From NCBI RefSeq assembly GCF_964275005.1, contig NC_092705.1:16023385-16087384 (forward strand): a DNA stretch of 64,000 nucleotides, given 5' to 3'. Position numbers and translations under genes: made by a program. A model generated the notes under the pieces. That model saw only the letters and a program-made list of their open reading frames with translations. It ran no database searches and had not been told where the DNA came from. The DNA is from Diadema setosum (lineage: Eukaryota > Echinodermata > Echinoidea > Diadematoida > Diadematidae). Shown piece by piece: positions 58,501-64,000 of the stretch (positions are counted from its first letter, which is position 1; each line of letters opens with the position of its first letter).

Positions 58501-61500
58501 CTCTCATGAAATATAAAAGTGCATACAATTCCAAGAGGAACTTGAAGCTTAGTTGATGAAAACTGGTTTTAAAATGGCTGAGATGTCCAGAACAAAGCGA
58601 TCCTAATAAAAGGTGGGACCCACCTTTTACTAAGATGACTTTGCGTTACTTTGTTTTTGGATATCTCAGCCATTTCAAGACTGATTTTCATCACACACAC
58701 TTTGAATTCCTCTTTAATAGAATTGTAGGCTTTGTAACATTTCATAAAATGGTTTCTATTAAGTATCTCATAAAACCTAAAAGCTGAATCCTCACCTCAA
58801 CCAATACTACACCATCCCTTTAACCAATGCATCTAAATATAGTCATTACTCATATCAATCAAGCAATAGTAATGACACTGAATCAACTTCACTTGCAAAT
58901 GATGTGTCAGAATTTTCTTCAAGTGCACTCTCAGAGAAACTCTTGCCTGAAATTGTGGTTAAAAAGCAGTTCCGCCACCATTTCAGGTGGCTTTAGTAAA
59001 TTGAGCAAAATCAAACAGACAGAATCATGAAGGCTGCATCAAAATCAGACTTAAACTTTATGGAAGTTGCAGAATTTCAAATTTTCCCATCAGATCAGTG
59101 ATATTGGCAAGCCAAAAGGCCTATGCATGTACAAGCTTGGTTTTCTCTCATGCTATTTTCTTCCACATCAGCTCTTTTCTGTCTTGTTTAGAATGACGTG
59201 GTTAGGACATAGTTACCATCATCACGTATACTTCCTGGTCTTCACTATTACTATGGAGTCTCAACTATATTTCATCCAATCTATGAACAATCTACAGCTG
59301 CTGGAAGCAGAACGTTTACTTGAACAGCAGCGAACTGAACACCAAACTGAACTTGAAGCACTCTGGGGCCTCGACACTTACGTCTCGGAGGAGGGGACCC
59401 AGCAGGGACTGAATGGACTCAGACTTGGGCTGCTTGCGGGGGATGGGCTCGACGTGCTCTGGGGGCGGTTCGCTTGGAATGTACTGGGGGCCGCGGATGG
59501 TGTTGCCAGGGTAGTCGAACTCGGGACCGTCATCCCGCTGTAGGGTCTCATTATCAATCCTGTGGGAAAGACAGACACCAAAAAAATATTATGAGAACAC
59601 CCTTGATCAAGACTATCAGGGAAAGCTACATCCTACATGGTAGTGAATGTCCACTACATGATCAAGCTGACTTTAATTTCATATACACTGTCAAATCTCA
59701 CAAAGAGAATGGTGGAAGATTTACCAAATCGGATATTGTAGAAGAAAATTATAGAATGTCATAATTTCACATGTTCTCAGAAAACATTGATATGCAAATT
59801 AAAGGTGGCAATGTCATGGCCTCACAAGTCACCCTTTTACTACTCAGATCATCAGGAAATCTCCTTCTTTTACATGAATTCATGTTAAAGGAAATCATAC
59901 CCTCCACATTAGATTGTTTCAGCTTTCCAACTCTGGTATATCAATAAATGACTTTCTATTAAAAGACGGAGAGTTACGATTGCTTAAATGAAAAAAGGCA
60001 TTATCAATATACATTTGTAATACTGTATAAGCTGTTATTTTCGCATACAGATATTTTCGCGAATTAGAAGGTGACAGACATTTTCTCGAGATGTTGATTT
60101 CGCGAATTGACACCAACGCTATCTTGCATGTATTGTTACTCTAGTGTATGGCGACATTTTCGCGTGTTGTTAAATTCGTGATTCAACTGTGATTTGCGAA
60201 ATTCGCAAAAATTAAACCCTCGCGAAAATAACCACTTATACAGTACTTCATTCTTTGTTCCTTTTTTGTTTGCTTGCTTTTGTGCATTTGACACTTTTTG
60301 ATCATGACATACATCTACTGCATTAAAAATATATATAATATGTATATATTTAGATATTGGAGGAGCCTTTAATCTTTAGTTTGCGGATATTCATGGTTAT
60401 GACTGGTGTTCCAATTATGTTTTAATTTGTTTTAATTAACAGATTGCTGAATGCAAGAGGGGTACCCCCCCCCCTCAAGAATTATATTTTTTTCTTTAGC
60501 CTCATTGTCTTCCTCATTCCAGTTTCTGTGTTTGTATTGGCACATTCTAATATGATATCAAATGCTGTAGTGGTATGCAAGCATTCATCACAGGTCATTA
60601 GGGAACACACACACACACACACACACATACATACATACAGACACACACATGCACATAATCACAGGTACACACATAAACATTTGTTGGTGTATGCATGTGT
60701 CAGCATCAAACTTCCCAGAGAGAAGTTGATTGTTCAGAGCTTTATCATCACAGTCCCCTCAGGATATCCTCATTAATTGAATGTGTAGTTCACACAGCTG
60801 ACAATATCGTGCCCTCACTTGCTAGGACAAAACACATGAGGTGTCATGACAGAAGCTGTAATAAATGGCCCTCAATAATCCTTTCACGGCATCCAGTCTC
60901 GCTGGGCCTCCACCCCTTTCGATTCCCATCAGACAATGACTAGGGCGTTTCATCTAACTGAGCCAGCAGAACACCCAACTCTCACTTTCTATCCTCCACG
61001 GCTACGAAGGAAACGGTTTCGCGTATATACCTTGTCAAAGTGGACTTTGGACCGTATTTCCTACCCACCGAAAGTAACCCAAGTATTAAGTGTGCGGAGG
61101 AGAGGCCTAGCTCAACACAGCACGGACCAAACTACCGTTCATTGAAAAATTATGACAGGCTCCACAGAGGTTTCCAAAAAAACAGACAGGATGTTTCCTT
61201 CTCCACAGCAGGAACTTCACTGCTTGATATGGAAGCATAATAGATCAATTTTAGCAGTGTGCAGACACTGTTAATAATACTCCATGGCACAAATGATGCC
61301 TGAATGCAGAAGAAGGACCCTCCCTAGTTTAAGTCCATGGGTGGAGCTGTGTAAATTGACTGTGTGATCTCAGCCCCTGGTTTGACCCTGGTTTGACCCT
61401 AACTGTACTATGTTCACTGACAGCAACATCCACTAGTGTGTTTTTTATGTGGCAGTAAAAAACAGATGTCCTAAAACCAAAAGTGTCAATGAATGGGGAT

Positions 61501-62721
61501 TACATAATCACACAAATGTCTATTGATTGTATGACAATAGTTTGTACGATGGAACAGTCCCATTGCAATGCCCAAATGTGTTTTCCTAACGTACATTAGA
61601 TTTTTTTTTGGGGGGGGGGTGGGGGTAGCTGAATGTGGACTACTTACATCGTGTACAGCCTGGGTCTAATTCTTTGGGGGCAACTTTGTGGGGCACTTAG
61701 CTGTATGACTTGCTATGCTCTGAAACTCAGCATGGTTAAGTACTGTACTGTATCTCTTTATCATTATCTTTACTGTTTATTACGTCTGGCACAGTAAAAA
61801 TAACTTGATCCGGTACAGTTAAAAAAAAAAAAAAAAAAATGAAAAAATGAAAAAAATCTTTTTCAGTTGAGCTCTTTGGCATTTGTTGATTCAATCTTTT
61901 TCCCCCACTGCAGTTTATTCAAAATCCTATCAGTTCTAAACCTAAAACTGGTTCCTAAATTGGCTACACAACTTTGGGAGATTTTCAGGTCTCAGTATAT
62001 TTTTCTCTCATATTGGCAAACATTAACATGTACATTTCTTTTTTGATTGTTTGCAGGTTTAATGAATCTAACAAGCTTCATTTAAGTGATGCAATACATG
62101 ATGTGCAGTTATAATAAAACCTACCAACTTTAAGGATGACAGTATAATATTTTGCCCTAAAAGTTCTCTCTGGACTTGATGAGTTAACACATTGTCTTCC
62201 TTTTCACTGTCACTGGCACTAGTCAGCCAACAGTATCAACTCAGCATGTCTTACAATCTAAATGACTGAACAAACTCTAATACATGGATACTGCATGAGT
62301 TATTCCACCCTTTCAGGCATACTCAACAATGAAATGGTTCCCCACAAGAACAAGGAACAAAGAAACAAAAAAAAAAATAACAACACAGTGATACAACTTA
62401 GCTTACTGCAATCATGTCATACATCCATAACACATAACTTGTAATAAATCAATATATGTATGTGTGTATGAGTGTGTATGTGTGTGTATGTGTGTTTGGG
62501 GGGTGGGGATTGGGGGGGGGGGGGGATGAGGGGACGGGGGAATGGGGGGATGGGGGTCTGGGGTCTGGGGAGACAACTCACTGGTCATCATCGTCTGTGT
62601 CCGGAGAGTCATTGCCCTCTGCTTTCCACTTCTTGTAGCGCTCGATCAGCTCGGTTAGGAAAGATGTTCGCTTGGCACCCTTGATGAACCGGTGCTTCAG
62701 CAGCTCCTTGGCGGTCGGTCG
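55531..62721 (-). CDS. GCKIII kinase (STK24/25/26-like), C-terminal part
   Basis: Minus-strand exons with closing phases: 62721-62582, 59559-59382, 56740-56613, 55570-55531 (TAA), 161 residues. The first begins RPTAKELLKHRFIKGAKRTS then FLTELIERYKKWKAEG, the end of the kinase C-lobe and the linker of Ste20-type GCKIII kinases (MST3, SOK1/YSK1, MST4). The linker is acidic (DTDDDQIDNETLQRDDG). The next exons carry SIQSLLGPLLRDLKTKNDGL and ELQNSFDMAEESSPGICDRL, the helical C-terminal domain that in this family binds CCM3/PDCD10 within STRIPAK. The last exon adds PPRPGSSRPVTH, a tail I do not recognise. A different frame of that exon has a Pro run but does not fit the splice phase. The catalytic exons lie beyond 64000. 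Which of the three vertebrate paralogues is closest cannot be said; invertebrates usually have one. Confidence 0.9.
56880..57402. mobile_element. Worn copy of the TTAACTCTTTATGTGCCA element
   Basis: The left end TTAACCCTCTATGTGTCACG and then TCTGTGTGCCACAT match the start of 45726-46034. Near the right, TATGCGAAGTTGGCAAGCC matches its other half. The right terminus is poorly preserved, so the end is approximate. It lies in the kinase intron between 56740 and 59382. Confidence 0.6.
58283..58430 (+). repeat. Direct repeat A flanking a foldback element
   Basis: From AATCAATGCATCTAAATATA to the stretch CTCGCCTGAAATCATG. It matches 58822-58962 in the same orientation along its whole length with scattered differences, including ATGATGTGTCAGAATTTTCT, which is identical in both. 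Confidence 0.85.
58433..58821. mobile_element. Foldback element (copy 2 of the 32314 family)
   Basis: Shares AACCTCTCATGAAATATAAA, AATGGCTGAGATGTCC, GATATCTCAGCCATTTC and the right end AACCAATACTACACCATCCC with the copy at 32314-32716. The right end is well kept (ATCCCTTTAA); the left end has drifted. The central GGTGGGACCCACC is a perfect palindrome. Confidence 0.8.
58822..58962 (+). repeat. Direct repeat B flanking a foldback element
   Basis: Second copy of the segment at 58283-58430, starting directly at the right end of the foldback element (CCAATGCATCTAAATATAG) and running to CTTGCCTGAAATTGTGG. Small deletions relative to copy A. Confidence 0.85.
60021..60245. mobile_element. MITE, TACTGTATAAGCTGTTATTT ends
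   Basis: TACTGTATAAGCTGTTATTT and AAATAACCACTTATACAGTA are inverted repeats followed inward by TCGC. The interior has repeated TTTTCGCGAATT, TTTCGCGAATTG and TTTTCGCGTGTTG, as in the elements at 24073, 29118 and 36119. It lies in the kinase intron between 59559 and 62582. Confidence 0.85.
60606..60675. repeat. (CA)n / (CATA)n microsatellite
   Basis: ACACAC run followed by CATACATA units and further ACACAC. Confidence 0.95.
62454..62575. repeat. GT tract and G-run cluster next to a kinase splice donor
   Basis: A TGTGTATG-type tract runs into a series of runs of four or more G (GGGGGGTGGGG, then a 16-G run, then GGGGACGGGGG and others). On the plus strand this is a strong G-quadruplex-like pattern. 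The transcribed minus-strand RNA is C-rich. It ends within 10 bp of the donor at 62581. Confidence 0.85.
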
Positions 62722-64000
62722 CTGTTCACCGCAGGAGAAGCGAGCAGAAAAAGAAAGAGGAAATAATCACTCACAATATAGCCATTATGTAAATATGTGT
62801 ACATGCAGAAATATTACACACACTCATTCAGAGTTGTGTTCATGGTTTTATTTCACTTTCTTCTTTCATTTTCTCTATATGTTGTGCAGTGTTTAAAGGT
62901 AGGGAATCCCATTTGCATGCCTTAAATGAAGAGTTGTATAAATACAGTGGTATGTTGAAGAGAGTATCATTTTAGAAACTCCCATAAAGTATTGAAAGTG
63001 GAAGGTAACATTTAGTACATTTTTATTGACCGTTAGATTTTGAATTGAATTTTTTTCGGGGCTCACCGTAAATTCCAGTACATTACTAGGCTACCTTTGC
63101 AGACCCATGCACTGCATGTGTGTCCATCATGTATATTTTGTGAAGAAAGTTCATAAAAACTTACAAACATTTCTATATACATTCTTGCCACACACTCTAT
63201 ATGTTATTACATCAGCTCTTATACTTTTAGATTTGTGTTTATAGATTAAAAAAAAAATACAGAAGACTGCAACAAAAAGGCTTAAGTGTGGCTGACACAC
63301 AGAACTACTGAGTAGTTGAGTTTTGTGCATTATTCAAATTGTAGATGACTGTTGACTTCCAAATTTCTCAGCAGTGGCCTAAACAAGTCCCCTGAGGTTC
63401 ATATTTAATGTTTTGCTGCATTTTGGGAGGTCTGTAAAAGGTATCCCCTACCTTTAAGATCATGAAGACAAACAGATAGGTACTATACACACAATGCATA
63501 TTATATTTATATATACATAGATTAACAGATAGACATACAAGAACAAATGTTATTATATGTCTTATTTGATGAATTCTCTTTGAAAAAAAATACATCTCCA
63601 TATGGGGGTGGGGGCGAACAAAAACAAAACTGCCCAATAGCCGTTCTAGCATATAAAAAGCAGGCAAGGTATGTGTATGTGTAATAATTCCTGCTAGATG
63701 AGGGGTTGGAGGAGGAGGGGCAGGGGGTTGGAGGGGCAGGAGTTGGAGGGGTGGGGCAGGAGCAGGGTGAGGAAAGAGCTACAAATAGGAAAGGCTTTCA
63801 CTATTCCTTTCATCAATACATATCAGAAGGCCTTGAAAGGAGTCAGACTCATTGCAACAACGTAAATATGACTGATCACTTCACACATCCATTCTACCAA
63901 CATTTTGATTCCTAGTACATGTATATGAAATGAAAAATCCATCTGTCTTGTTGTTGGTTTTCTTCTTTTTTTTTTCCTGTATTAAAGAGTGGCCTGAGAA
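62722..64000 (-). other. Kinase intron, 5' exons outside the window
   Basis: No further kinase exon is visible on the minus strand. A/T-rich sequence with a purine (GGGGCAGG-like) minisatellite at about 63700-63770. The upstream catalytic exons must lie beyond 64000. Confidence 0.6.

Overview
This is a 64-kb piece of an animal nuclear genome. It is AT-rich, the genes have many short exons with GT..AG introns, and the non-coding sequence is packed with short inverted-repeat DNA transposons (MITEs) and foldback repeats. The repeat types (ends reading ATGCCTCCGCC, GGGCCCCATTTCAT, TTAACCCATTGAGG, TACTGTA..TTTCGCG) and the protein sequences suggest a marine invertebrate deuterostome. An echinoderm is my best inference, but the species cannot be fixed from the window. 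I see no rRNA gene, functional tRNA gene, CRISPR array, bacterial sequence or recognisable retrovirus-like element.

There are four protein-coding genes. (1) About 2.5-8.6 kb, plus strand: the 3' part of a gene for a coiled-coil, two-EF-hand protein of unknown name; its 5' end is unresolved or lies left of the window. (2) 14.3-23.7 kb, minus strand (first exon possibly near 24.8-25.1 kb): NKAP, an RS-rich nuclear spliceosome and transcription cofactor. (3) 25.3-42.9 kb, plus strand: XRRA1, a leucine-rich-repeat protein, complete in 13 coding exons. (4) 55.5-62.7 kb, minus strand: the last four coding exons of a GCKIII (STK24/STK25/STK26-like) kinase; its catalytic exons lie right of the window.

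NKAP and XRRA1 are head to head, with only about 190-540 bp between them, so a shared promoter is likely. Gene 1 and NKAP converge at 8.6-14.3 kb. XRRA1 and the kinase converge at 42.9-55.5 kb; both of those tails carry poly(A) signals and many repeats. All splice phases of NKAP, XRRA1 and the kinase tail close exactly, giving about 469 aa (NKAP from the conservative start), 817 aa (XRRA1) and 161 aa (kinase tail).

Most of the rest is introns and flanks holding at least 25 distinct MITE, foldback or SINE-like insertions. Several have readable target-site duplications. Some families occur two to four times (TACTGTA/TTTCGCG elements; TTAACCCATTGAGG elements; a 400-bp foldback at 32.3 and 58.4 kb; a 450-bp repeat at 15.4 and 21.8 kb inside NKAP introns). 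Points most worth a second look: tandem AGGTCA DR1 arrays in a transposon behind XRRA1, a two-nucleotide tandem splice acceptor with two open frames in gene 1, an isolated 35-nt exon-like unit behind the kinase, a direct duplication bracketing a foldback element, and several structured elements that I cannot assign to a known family.
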